Source of the DNA: Lumbricus terrestris
Taxonomy: Eukaryota > Annelida > Clitellata > Crassiclitellata > Lumbricidae
Assembly: GCA_949752735.1 (NCBI GenBank)
Contig: OX457041.1
Span: 29,600,900-29,664,899, forward strand
Reading direction: 5' to 3'
DNA length: 64,000 nt
Below, one piece after another: positions 11,401-21,500 of the stretch (its first letter is position 1; each line of letters starts with the position of its first letter). Below the pieces are notes generated by a model. That model had not been told where the DNA came from. It worked only from the letters and a program-made list of their open reading frames with translations, and searched no databases. Position numbers and translations under genes: made by a program.

Positions 11401-14400
11401 ACACTGGTCAACAGTGATTTTGTTTCCTGAACACTTTCAGGTGTTTCTTATGCAGTTTCTGCTGCTGATCACGAAAATGACCTTGAAATTGTCCCATCAC
11501 GTAACGTTTTTGAGAAATCTTCATTTTTATATTTATTTCCATTTTTCAGATATAACGTTATAATAAGCTTCGTGTAACTGAGGTATGTCCAGGCATGCAC
11601 TTAGGACAGTTTACATATATGTTTGTCTTGCATAATAAAATATAAACTTGGGTCTGCATATGCATTAATGCTGGTTAGAATCTTCCTGCAAAAGTTCTAA
11701 GCACTATTAGAGCCGCTTCTCTGCATAGGTCTACATGCATATCCCACTGAGGAAGTTGGCATCAGTTTGTTTGTAGTTTGATGTCGTATTTCCAAAGTTT
11801 AGTTTTGTATACAATGTCATGTATTCAAGATGCATAACAGGTTAGCCAACTTATTTTCAGATAAGCTTTAAACTATAATATATTTTAAGACGGTTGTTGG
11901 CAGCAGAAATATCTCGCCAGTGTTGCATGAAATGTGATACATGTACATTTTGCTACAGTTGTTGAGAGTAGGCTACGCTATATGAGTGAGCCTCAGAGAC
12001 ACACAATGACTGGACTTGTCAATAAAGGTTTGAGCTGTACTTTGGTTGCAAGACTGGAGAGAAAGCCAAGGAATGGGTGCCTCTCATTTGCTGTGGAAGA
12101 TGTGCTGCAGATCTTAGAGTTTGACTCCGGGGGTCCTGTGAAAGCAATGCTGTTTGCCGTCCCGATTGTCTGGCGAGAGCATTAAGATCATGACTGCGAC
12201 GGGCTGCTCAGTTTGTCTCACTTATGTTTCTGATTTCTCGGGCATGAATAGGAAAGGAAACTGAATGCCCAGATCTTCTTTCGACAATGATACCAGCGCC
12301 GTACAATGAAAGTCTTCAAATAGCGAAGCCACCAGAGAAATGGAGTTTAGACGACGAAGATGAAGATGCTGCTGCATTGATCTAGCCAGGAACGAGTACA
12401 TGTATATAGCTGCTGACAGTGATCCGGATTTTGAAGTAGGTAGGCCTATGTCTGGCGCGCCTCATCTCATTCACATAGTCGGAATTGAACGACCTTCTAG
12501 AGACTTAGGTTTGTCGAAAGCAAAAGCAGAACAACTGGATTCAAGACTGGAGTTTGCTGTCACAAAGTATTGGACAGAAATCGATCAGACAAATATTTCT
12601 GCATTCTCTTCACTTAAAGCTGGAACTGATACATTTTTTTAAAAAGCCATGCACAAGGATGCTGAAGATTTTCCGCACAAGGATGCTGAAGATTTTCTTT
12701 ATCTGCAACAGAAATTCCCTAGAATGAGTGATGCCAAGATCAAGGAAGGCATTTTTGTGGGTCCACAGATCAGACACCTCATCAATGACAAGCAGTTTGA
12801 ACATCTGTGGGAGGGGGAGGGACCAGAGACAATCACTGAAGGATGTTGTGGAGAATTTTCTTGGTAACTATAGAACTTCAAATTACAATAAACTTGGTAA
12901 CAAAATCTTACAGCTGACATAAAATGCAACATATCACTTAAGATTCACATCTTTCATTTCCACTTGAACTTCTTTCCAAGTTTCTCACAAATCTAGCGAT
13001 GAACACCAGGAAATTGCCACAGTGGAAAAACGGTATAAGGGAAACTGGAATCCAGCAGTGTTGTCCGACAATTGTTTTACACTGCAGCGAGATGTGCAGA
13101 CAAAGAATACAAACGAAAATCAGCATCAAAGCATTTTAGATCTATGGCACTTTAGCAGCATCTTGTATACATTATACATGTGCAACTGAACAGGGAATAA
13201 CTATGAAAAACCTTTAATTTCATGTTTCTCAATATTTTTAAGTGATACAGTCATCATAAGCACCCAATATTATGAGGAAGAACTGTCATAAAGATTTGTT
13301 TCCAAATGAAATTAAATTATAGTATATTAAAAATATATGCAGTAAACAAGCATTTCAGTTAAAATCTTGCATGCCCGTTTTCTCAAAAACCTTACGTGAT
13401 ACAAAAATTCTGAGAACACCACCGTGTTCAGCACGTCAACTTCTATAGAAAACAGTCAAAGTTTTTTCGGAAACAAAAAAAAAGTTAAAATTTGTTGACC
13501 AGTGTAATTAATCACTGGCACATACTCTGTAAGGCATATATCCTTTTCTTCTCGCTTTGATCACTGTTTTGATACTTCAGATCAAAAGTGTTCCATAACC
13601 AAACAAATTTGGAAGCACTGCTATAGTGCGTTCCTGTTTAGGCGTATTGTTTAACACATTCAGTGCCATTTACGTATATATACGTACTTCAGCCAGTCAT
13701 TTAACATGGCGTGTAGGCAGTGAATGTGTTAAGTGAATTGAAAATGTGTTCTGTTGTTAATTAATTGAATGTTCCATGTTTTAATGAGATGCTTTTAGAT
13801 GCTTTCAGTTCTTGTTCTCAGCATCATCTATTGCTTTCCATTTCATCTATAGATCTAAAGTTGTCTACATCATCATTATCATAATTCAACAGCCATCGAT
13901 AGTGTTGCTTCAATCCGTTAAAAGCAGTTAAAAGCAGTAGCAGGAATTCATTAAGTCGAAACCTGTAGATCCAGGAACCAGAAGTCAGGCTACAGCGGCT
14001 CAGTTAATTGAAACAGAAGTTTGAACCTGAATATATCATTACAGGACTGACAGAAAACAGATAATTGGAAATGAATTTCAAGGCTTTCGACAAGCCACCA
14101 AGAATGCTTTATACATCTTATTGCTGTGATGTTGCGCTGCTGTCATGTTATCTTGACCTTCATATATGAAGATGCAACTGGTCCTCTGCATCATTGTCTG
14201 TGCTTCGTCCCACCAGTGCATAAATACATTTATTTTATGACTGAATTTGCTATGGTTGCTAATGAAACAGAAATCTTTTGAATATATTTCTATGCCCAAG
14301 CTGAGTTAACAGTTCTGTGTTGGTTGATAGTCCAGTGTATTAACCACCGTGGGACAATGTATGATCCTGTTTATTGATTCACTCAGTGCGTAGCTGAATT

Positions 14401-17136
14401 AATCAATAAAAAGCCAGTAAATCAACTGAGAAGTGTGCGTCTTCCTGTTTCAGATGAGCCGTTCGTTACTTCCGGCACTGGTCTGCACTCGCCACGAACT
14501 GCGTACAACTCACAATCGAAGCAGAACAGACGTCCTTCCGCTCCTCGTGACTTTGGACCGGGCGTCCAGGGAAAGACCGTGCATTTTGCAAAGTACGCTG
14601 TAACTGAGATTTTATTGGTGGTGAATGAACTGAAGAACATAACTTGCTATGTTATTATTAATCAGATAAACAACTCAGTTGCATGTTGTTTACATTAATA
14701 ACCTGTTACGAAAAGTAGGTCATTCTTGTGCACCATTTCACAATTGTGAAGTCCTGTGTTTCAGAGGTGATTGTACATATATATATATATATTATGTGAT
14801 TTACAATGGTAATTGCAGATTTATATAAGCACCAATTCGATAGAGACTCCTCACAGGCATGCGATATCCGATAAGAGCAAAATGCTGATGGATTATTGAT
14901 AGTGATTATGATTGGGGCTGTGAGGTTACTATAGGATAACGTGTATGCATGCCTACGTATCTGTCCTGCTTTTGGGTCATTAAATGTCCCTTCAACATAA
15001 TTCAAATACTTTAATCAGCTAGCATTTAATACGCATAAAGTTATTGAACAAAATGAAGATTAGTTCACTTGGCCATAATAGCGTACCATAAAAGTGTTGA
15101 ACCAACTGATGGTGTTATGGATTGTTCAGTGCCAAGTTCTTGTTTCCATTGTTGTTTGTTCTTGCTGCTGCTGCTACAACAGTGGTGACTATAGTCACTG
15201 CTCGTGCTCTGGACGATGGCTCAGACACTCTAGAACAGATACGGAAGGAGAGTCCACTTCATCTGACTCATTGCCTTCTGAATACTCGGATGAACAGTTC
15301 TTGCATGAATTTGCCACTGGAGGATTGCAAGGCTCAGACTCTCCTCCCACTTATGGTGCTAATGATGGTGATGACCTTAGCTCACGACCATTTGATGCGA
15401 GCTCCTTCGAACCAGCAAAATGTCTATTCCACCATGTTACTGACAACTGGAACACGGTTTTCTGTTCTTCTTGTGGGAATGCTCCGTGCAGATGTGGTCA
15501 GTTTTCCAGAAACTCGCCTCCTACTGATTGGTTTAGGAGAATGCTCTACCCTCGTTGGTCTTGTTTCTGATGTCAAAGCATCTAGGATGAATATGTATGA
15601 TTTCTGTCATCCTGCATGACTATTAGACGTCACCAATTCGTTATTTGTTTTGCTTAACAATTCACTGGTGATGAGGTAGGTCACTGTAGCCAACTGGTGT
15701 AAACATATCTGCAAGTCGTTGTGCAAATTGTTCTCGCTTTGTAGCGTGTAGTAAACTAGAAATTGGTTTAAACTTTTTTTTGCACTTTGTCGGTGAATAG
15801 CTTGTGATTGTAGTAAAGTCACCAGAGAATACTACAGCACTGTAGTCATTATGATTGTTGTTTGGATGATCAATCAGTAGCGCTTTTGTATTTCACATTT
15901 TGTGCTATTTCATTATGATTCGTGCATTGTTGTGTGATCACAAAATAGCATAATTGGAGTATGCACTGAAACGTTTCTTTGTTAGCTTTCTGTTGTGTCG
16001 TTGTCTGGGTTCTCAACAGTGTAGTAGTTAACATGCTGCACTGTCAGTTAAGACGTTGAGAGCTCAAATCTCTCCATTGCCGAAATGTGTTGGGATTCCT
16101 GTTTCACCAACGCACCAAGCCAACTCTTCAGAATAATGAGCACACTGACGATATACTGTCAGTGGAAAGATTAGGGCGGCAAGGGAGATGAACTGGCCGC
16201 TTGTCTCCTCATATTCTGAGACTAAGAACATGAAATCGCTAGCATGTCAAGGCTAGCAGAAGGGACTGCTTTTCTTCTTTACATTATTTAGATGCTGGTC
16301 ACTTATTGATCGATTGTACTAGTCATCGAATTCCACACAGTGCACTGCTTGCAAGATTCGAATGAAAAAGAAAGGGCAAAAGAAATGAGGACATAACATA
16401 ACTTGGACTGACACTAAATGGAGATATGGACTTGAACACCTCTGAGGAGTTTCTCTTGGAAGTGGCGATATAAATTTACAATTACGACTTACGACAGACA
16501 ACAGAGGACAATGGGGTGGGGTAGTTTATTTGTACCTATTGCCTCAATATCAGGAGTATGAATCTTGTTGTTGAGAAATAGATAGGACTGCTTTGCCATT
16601 CTAAGAAGCAGTTGTCTTGCTTTTTTTTATTGCTGTCCTGTTTGCATGTTAGTTGAAAGATCCTTCAGCCCCAGGATATATCCATACACAGCTGTTGGTC
16701 AAGATGTAATCATAGATATGTCATCTGTCATGTATGCCTGGGCTTACCACAGTTTACAGATGCAAATGACCGTAATTTATGCCGTGACTCACCCTCAGTT
16801 TTAGTGTTTGATTTGAGCCTACCAGTATTAAGGGTGAACTGGTGCTTCTAAAATAGTGACAGAGAGGAAATGTAATTGCTACGAGACATTCTGTAGCGTA
16901 TTTTCAGAACAATTTAAAGACCTGCGTACAAATCTTGCATGCTTCTAGAGTATGAAGAATTCAGGTTCCTGTCTAGCAAATCGGTGATAGTTCCCAAACC
17001 ATAAGAGCCGCTGAATTGAGACTGACAGAAAGATATTTGCTTAAATTAAACTTAATAATTTTGTGTATTTTTTGCAGAGTTTAAAAGTTCAAGTTCTTTG
17101 CAAGATACAACAGCAGACCGAGGACAAGAATCCTGA
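4596..17136 (+). CDS. J-domain protein with two C2HC zinc knuckles (gene span)
   Basis: Proposed coding exons are 4596-5433, 6951-7018, 7998-8262, 9206-9372, 11037-11202, 14454-14592, then 15183-15570 (stop inside) or 15183-15496 joined to 17078-17136. All phases agree (1,0,1,0,1,2). The product is about 671-676 residues. Residues 5-70 form a J domain with the HPD motif at 33-35, the signature that stimulates Hsp70 ATPase. A basic Ser-rich linker follows. Two C2HC knuckles with identical spacing, C-x2-C-x11-H-x3-C, lie at about 290-309 and 395-414. After a Ser/Gln/Pro-rich stretch the tail has a Cys-rich motif (FCSSCG..CRC). No signal peptide or Gly/Phe region is seen, so a nuclear or cytosolic type C co-chaperone is likely. 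I do not recognise an exact vertebrate orthologue. The exon 1 and knuckle exons are secure; the 3' end is not. Confidence 0.75.
6951..7018 (+). CDS. J-domain gene exon 2 (C2HC knuckle 1, cysteines)
   Basis: Acceptor TTTGTTTGTAG| and donor CTG|GTAAGA. Encodes [20 protein letters not shown], supplying the two cysteines of the first knuckle. The knuckle is completed by H and C in exon 3. Phase 1 in, 0 out. Confidence 0.75.
7190..7262 (+). repeat. SINE 3' tail fragment
   Basis: GTTGGGAGCGCCTCTGAGTA...CTTGAAGTTGCGCTATATAA followed by ATTGATT repeats. It matches, in opposite orientation, the distal part of the SINE copies at 18685, 22231 and 40180. Confidence 0.7.
7998..8262 (+). CDS. J-domain gene exon 3 (C2HC knuckle 1, His/Cys)
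   Basis: Acceptor TATGTGCAG|; starts [10 protein letters not shown], giving the knuckle's H305 and C309. The rest is a hydrophilic Asn/Gln/Ser-rich linker with a short poly-Gly run. Donor GAAG|GTTAGT, phase 1. Confidence 0.75.
9206..9372 (+). CDS. J-domain gene exon 4 (C2HC knuckle 2)
   Basis: Acceptor GATTTCTAG|; encodes [20 protein letters not shown] then IMAC, a second complete C-x2-C-x11-H-x3-C knuckle, followed by a Ser/Asn-rich stretch. Donor CAG|GTAGCA, phase 0. Both the CPWC knuckle and the splice sites are clear. Confidence 0.8.
9478..9660 (-). repeat. Dispersed repeat with shared SINE/LINE-type tail
   Basis: TATATAGCGCCTCTTCAAGG...CTCAGAGGCGCTCCCGACTC is the reverse complement of the tail at 7190. 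The adjoining text, with a 'GGGCATTCCATACCACTGTA' phrase, resembles the 3' untranslated segments of non-LTR elements. It lies in intron 4 of the J-domain gene. Confidence 0.55.
9931..10947 (+). mobile_element. Internally deleted piggyBac-type element
   Basis: The copy is bounded by TTAA at both ends (9931-9934, 10944-10947), the piggyBac target site. The termini are related: TTAACCCTGCGAGTACCAGT at left and the reverse complement of ...CTGAGGGTTAA at right. Subterminal GGGGTCAAAAATGACCCC-type palindromes sit near both ends (9955, 10126, 10884). It contains a shortened transposase frame (10242-10685) and lies in intron 4 of the J-domain gene, same strand. Confidence 0.8.
10242..10685 (+). pseudogene. 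piggyBac transposase, catalytic core deleted
   Basis: A 147-codon open frame. Its first about 110 residues match the piggyBac N-terminal block ([20 protein letters not shown] ... [16 protein letters not shown]). It then passes directly into the C-terminal Cys-rich zinc-binding tail ([25 protein letters not shown]). The whole DDD catalytic core that normally lies between them, several hundred residues, is missing, yet the junction is in frame. It cannot be an active transposase. A truncated DNA-binding product is conceivable. Confidence 0.75.
11037..11202 (+). CDS. J-domain gene exon 5 (GC donor)
   Basis: Acceptor CCGATGTAG| then [16 protein letters not shown], a Ser/Thr/Lys-rich linker. The only donor that keeps phase with exon 6 is ATGG|GCAAGT, a GC-AG intron with otherwise perfect consensus. 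Boundary assignment is inferred from phase. Confidence 0.6.
11950..13145 (+). pseudogene. Decayed transposon-type gene, unclassified family
   Basis: Frames shift repeatedly, but successive blocks belong to one protein family that I recall as multicopy, uncharacterised frames in invertebrate genomes. The blocks are [20 protein letters not shown] (about 12490-12550), [20 protein letters not shown] (about 12715-12775), [18 protein letters not shown] (about 12845-12900, different frame) and [17 protein letters not shown] (about 13006-13060). Stops and frameshifts rule out an intact product. It lies in intron 5 of the J-domain gene, same strand. The class of the parent element is unknown to me. 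Confidence 0.55.
13651..13732. mobile_element. 82-bp TTAA-flanked palindromic mini-element
   Basis: TTAA at both ends with inverted termini ACACATTCAGTGCC / GGCAGTGAATGTGT (one mismatch) and an internal palindrome TACGTATATATACGTA. Size and target site fit a piggyBac-type MITE; no coding capacity. Confidence 0.6.
14454..14592 (+). CDS. J-domain gene exon 6
   Basis: Acceptor TTCCTGTTTCAG| and donor CAAA|GTACGC. Encodes [20 protein letters not shown] and on to [12 protein letters not shown]. It is GC-richer than its flanks, as expected of coding sequence. Phase 1 in, 2 out. Confidence 0.65.
15183..15570 (+). CDS. J-domain gene exon 7 (Cys-rich tail)
   Basis: The acceptor after a CTG/CTA-rich tract (CTACAACAG|) fits phase 2. 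Encodes an acidic Ser-rich region ([20 protein letters not shown]) then [19 protein letters not shown]. Reading on gives a stop at 15568-15570. Alternatively a GTCAGT donor at 15497 (phase 1) splices to 17078-17136. Both give plausible tails. Confidence 0.6.
16009..16492 (+). repeat. tRNA-derived SINE-like repeat
   Basis: It begins with a tRNA-like head: an A-box-like GTAGTAGTTAACATG and a B-box-like GAGCTCAAATC. It ends with GGCGATATAAATTTACAATT, a tail resembling that of the LINE fragment ending near 38540. Degenerate. Confidence 0.45.
17078..17136 (+). CDS. Possible alternative terminal exon of the J-domain gene
   Basis: A very strong acceptor (TGTGTATTTTTTGCAG|) precedes a phase-1-compatible frame, [18 protein letters not shown], stop at 17134-17136. 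It fits the internal donor at 15497 of exon 7. No other evidence supports it. Confidence 0.4.
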
Positions 17137-18492
17137 TAACTCCGAACCAATTTCTTCGGGTAATTGATACATTTATTTTACAGTACCACATAGACAAATG
17201 AATTGAATGTAAAATTTAAAAAGTGTTATAGTTGCACAAGCTGTATGTAGCCAGTAAACACATTTTGCACATTTTACTGTAAGTCAAGAAACTTAGCCTT
17301 TTCTGCAAAATCTAAACATGTGCTTAAAACTGTCCGTTTTGATAAATGCACTTCTGACTGAATTTTGTTTGAACTGTCATTTGTTTTCGTAATATGTGAT
17401 AAGAACTTTAACTTATTTAAAACTTAGCATTTTTCATACAATTTCGTTTGGTTGTAAATATGGATTTCTGTGCAAAACATTTGAAAATTTCTGTACCTTG
17501 CTTTAGTCGGATGTTGTCTCTGTGATATATTTTGTCAGAACAGTATTTCCAAGCTTCAGTTAATTTCTTAAATTTCTGTTTCACAGCTGTAGGATCTGAA
17601 TTAAAACATTATCTGATGTTTACATATTCCTGAAATTTTTAATATTAATACAAGTCAGTTGAAAGCCAGTGTGTGTGTGTGGTTACAATCTTTTAAACAT
17701 CTTACTTCATTTCATATACATGTAGTAGGAACTATAGATATGTACCGTCGTTTTAAACATGGTGGTTTTAAGTCGGAATTTGACATTCTAGAGTTTTCCA
17801 GAACGGGTTTCTGATGGGCATGTTGCATTTACGGTTGTAAAACGGTTAATGTCAAATTGGTTAAGACAAAAGTTTTAATGTGGTTGTGTTGTATAAGAGT
17901 TTGTAACAATGCAACTGTTTTATTTTAACAATGCAAGTGTTTTATAAGGTAATTGTAAGCTACAACCAATATGTGAATCAACAGCTGTCATTCAAAAGCT
18001 GCCATTCAAGATTCACAAGGTTATAGGTTACTTTGTCACAAAATCATTGTTACAAATGAACATCAGCCACACAAAATATGGACTACGTATGATGTGTGAT
18101 GCTTTATCATGATCAATGTTTAGGCAAGTCAAATCAAATGGAAGAAATCAAACTGTTCAAGTGACACAGTAAAACGACTAAACCAGTTTCTCAACAGTCA
18201 ACTACGGGAAAATTGACTATTATGTTTGAACACATTAGGCTGTGAAACACATTTTAAGTGTTATGCCAAAGAGGCTGAAACTATTGAATGACGACATTAA
18301 ATGACACAAATGGAACAGTAGCAATCCTTTGGCTTCAGGAAATCATTTATCCATAGTCTCAAATGCACGACGGTTCACTGTCTCTCAAAGTATAGAAAAA
18401 CTGCTGCAGTCTTTGTGTCCCATTCGAACCGTTCTCCATGCGCCTACACTACTACACAACTCTTCTTCCTGGCTGCACTCCTTAGTTTCACT
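17137..18492. other. Intergenic region between two convergent genes
   Basis: AT-rich DNA separating the 3' ends of the J-domain gene (+) and CHEK1 (-). I see no exon-like frame. An AATAAA on the minus strand at 17918-17923 is a candidate poly(A) signal for CHEK1, about 570 bp after its stop. Confidence 0.4.
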
Positions 18493-18594
18493 CTACGGCA
18501 GTACAGTAGCAATACTTGGTGCAGCTTTGTTAATCATGTCGTGCAGTTCCTCACGAATTCTCATGAAGTGTCGTTTGAACTCAATACCGTCTCC
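18493..18594 (-). CDS. CHEK1: CHEK1 exon 13 (stop)
   Basis: Encodes [20 protein letters not shown] and ends ...ATVLP, TAG at 18495-18493. Acceptor TGTCTTTTAG|. GDGLEFKRHF is a hallmark of the Chk1 C-terminus. Confidence 0.93.
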   Translation of the reverse strand, partial: GDGIEFKRHFMRIREELHDMINKAAPSIATVLP

Positions 18595-21500
18595 CTAAAA
18601 GACAAGGCATACGTTTTAAAATATTATGTCCTTTACAGTGTAACAACTTTTATGTATGTATCAAGATACTTAATATAATTATTTGTATGTGCACTTGTTA
18701 TAGCGCCCCTTCAAGCTCCCTACTCAGAAGCGCTCCCAACTACAGAGCGGAGACTGCATCGGAGTTTAACCCTGAAGCGCTGAGCAATTGCAAGTGAATG
18801 CCTTGCCAAAGGTCCCTACGTGGCGACTTGAGGTTGGATTCAAACCTGCAACCCTTCGGCTGCAAGGCGACGAACATACCCACTACACCACCATGCCCCA
18901 TATAATGATATGGTGAATTTTATGCACTTCACAAAAAGTGCGGACATCTAAAAGTTCTAAACAGTTTGTGTTTCAAGACAGCGCACAGAATGCATTCTGC
19001 ACAAAGTCAAAGGTAACAATACATAAACGCAAAGGGTGTTGTTCTAAGATGGTCCAATACATGATGGCGCTCCTCTGGCATACAGCAGTGTCATTAATGA
19101 TTTGCATACATGATAAATCAAAAAGCCAAGCCAAGTTGAAGCCTAGCAATGAGATTCATGGTTTAACGGCATCTTTATATCATACCTTGGAAAGTCTGAA
19201 GTCAACGAGGACATTTTCACCCATTTCTAAGACGTGGGCTTTGAAGACAAGTTGCATCTTCCGTCTGTCAGTTGTCACAATTGTCAGCTGTACAGAAAAA
19301 GAAACCAGCAATGTTGATACCTTACATATGCAGCTTTTGAAGGCAATATGTTGTTGTTGGTTGCTGTAACAAAACCCAACTTCTAAGTCCCTAAATTTAT
19401 TATTTCAAGGATACACAAATACAGTTATAGCATTTCATTATCTTGGAATTCTTCTGCTAAAAACATTAGCTAGAAGAGTCAATAAACGAAGATACTAATA
19501 TCCTAATATCAATTATATAATTAGAGTTTTCATGCATTGCATTAAGGAGAAAAATCTAGAATAGAATTGAACAGGAATATATGTAATATGTATGTACGCC
19601 AAGGTTCCTTTAAGATAGGTTTCAAATAAACAAATAACTAATAAACAAAGCAACCCTAAACTATATATCACAATAATATATTTTAGAAATTCTATCTTAA
19701 TGCAGTTGCAAAAATGATGAAATTAACTGAATGACGTCCGGAGCTTTCCTGTGCTGAAATAACAAGCAGCGGATGAATTTCTAGTGATTTCAACCGAGCC
19801 ACCTCACCTGGCCAGGTGCAGTCCTGCGAATGCTGTAACCAATCACATCACCAAGTCTGCAGTTGAGCTTCTGCATCGTCTCGTCACAACTTGTGTTGAC
19901 AAAGAACCTTGTCATTCTGCGCACAAGACGCTGCATTGGAGTCTAAGGAGGACGCAAAGAAAACTTGTTAAAAGCAGACAAATCTGTGCTGCACTGTATC
20001 ACAAGACCTTAAGAACCAAGTGTAGGAAATATATTGATAATCATCATCATCGTATGAACAAAAGTATGAAATGTATTGCCACTTCAAATTTAATGTTAAC
20101 CTACATTGAAGTTATATAAACGATAACAAATTCTTTTGTCAACGATAACAAACAGTCATAATTTGTATTTTGTGGTTTAGTGGGTCGTGTACATGAATCA
20201 ATTAATTCCAAAGTTAAGATATTTACTACGGGTTTAATTAGCAACATAAACTGATTTTCTTTGCCATTGGTACTGCTTGTAAATTGGTGGCACCATTTAT
20301 TAGTAGGACTCTGGTTCCTTATGAATCTACCACTTTTTTTCCCTAAAGCCAACATTCCCTGGGGTTCAACATGCAACGAACGAATCATGAATCTAAATGT
20401 ACATAATGTACTAATAACAATTAACCCTTTACCCATTCATTTTTAAATTCTAAGCCCATTTTCAGTGGATATTCTCGGGGCAAACGGGTAAAAGATTAAG
20501 ATCAAAAACAAAGCTACCTGGAAAGAGGATAAAACTGCTATTATTATTATTGTTATGCATTTATTAAGAGCCATTGTTTAATGTTTTCAAAATAAATCCA
20601 ACAAATTATACCACAACACAAAAGGCTTCTTTCAAAAATTCTCACTACACCAATCCTTTACACACCTGTTACTAACTCCATCCTGCGTGAATCGTTTACC
20701 TGTGAGGCTCCAGGTGTGCCAAATATCTGACTTCCAAGCAGCATGTGATCGGCATGAACCGGTTGAGAGAAGCAGATGCTGAAGCGACCATCCTCCGCAT
20801 CTGGCGTCTCTGCTGACCATTCCAAGTTCGTTCGTGAAGTGCCGTGATCAGGTTGTGACATCGCCAGTCGGTGAGTGTCCTCCTTGCTGCAAGCACAATC
20901 ATCAACTGCGATTACACTAAATTAAACTAAATTGATACTTAATGAGATAAAAAAAAATAACCATCCCATTAACCCGTTCCCGCCGGATCGGGTCGCTAGC
21001 GACCCGATTAACCCAATAGGTATCGGAAAAATTCCGGCGGGAATGGGTTAAACACAGCTAATATTACATTTTTAATATTTGGAGTTCAGACTCCACAACT
21101 CACTAAGATATGCTCACTCCAAGCAACAATATCAATTCACTTAGACAATATCAGTTCATATAAAGTATTCACATAATCAAAAGCAATGTCATTTATTTCA
21201 TCAGTACAAATCAATGAATGTGCATTATGCATGTATGGCATCAGATCGTGAGGTAGGCAAGTAATATTATTCTTTACGAACCACTGCATTATTTTAATTA
21301 TTGAAGTTTTTGTCTTGGTCCACAGTCCTAGAAACGTGGCAGTGTGGCCCTTCAACTAAAAAAGCTGGATTTGCAGCATGTAATATATAAATAAATAAAA
21401 CTTGGAAATATAAACCTGCTGCTATGGCAAGGTGAAGGGTCACGCGTTGTATGCACTCTCTTAAATGATGACAATAATTCTTCGTTTGAAGAATCATGGA

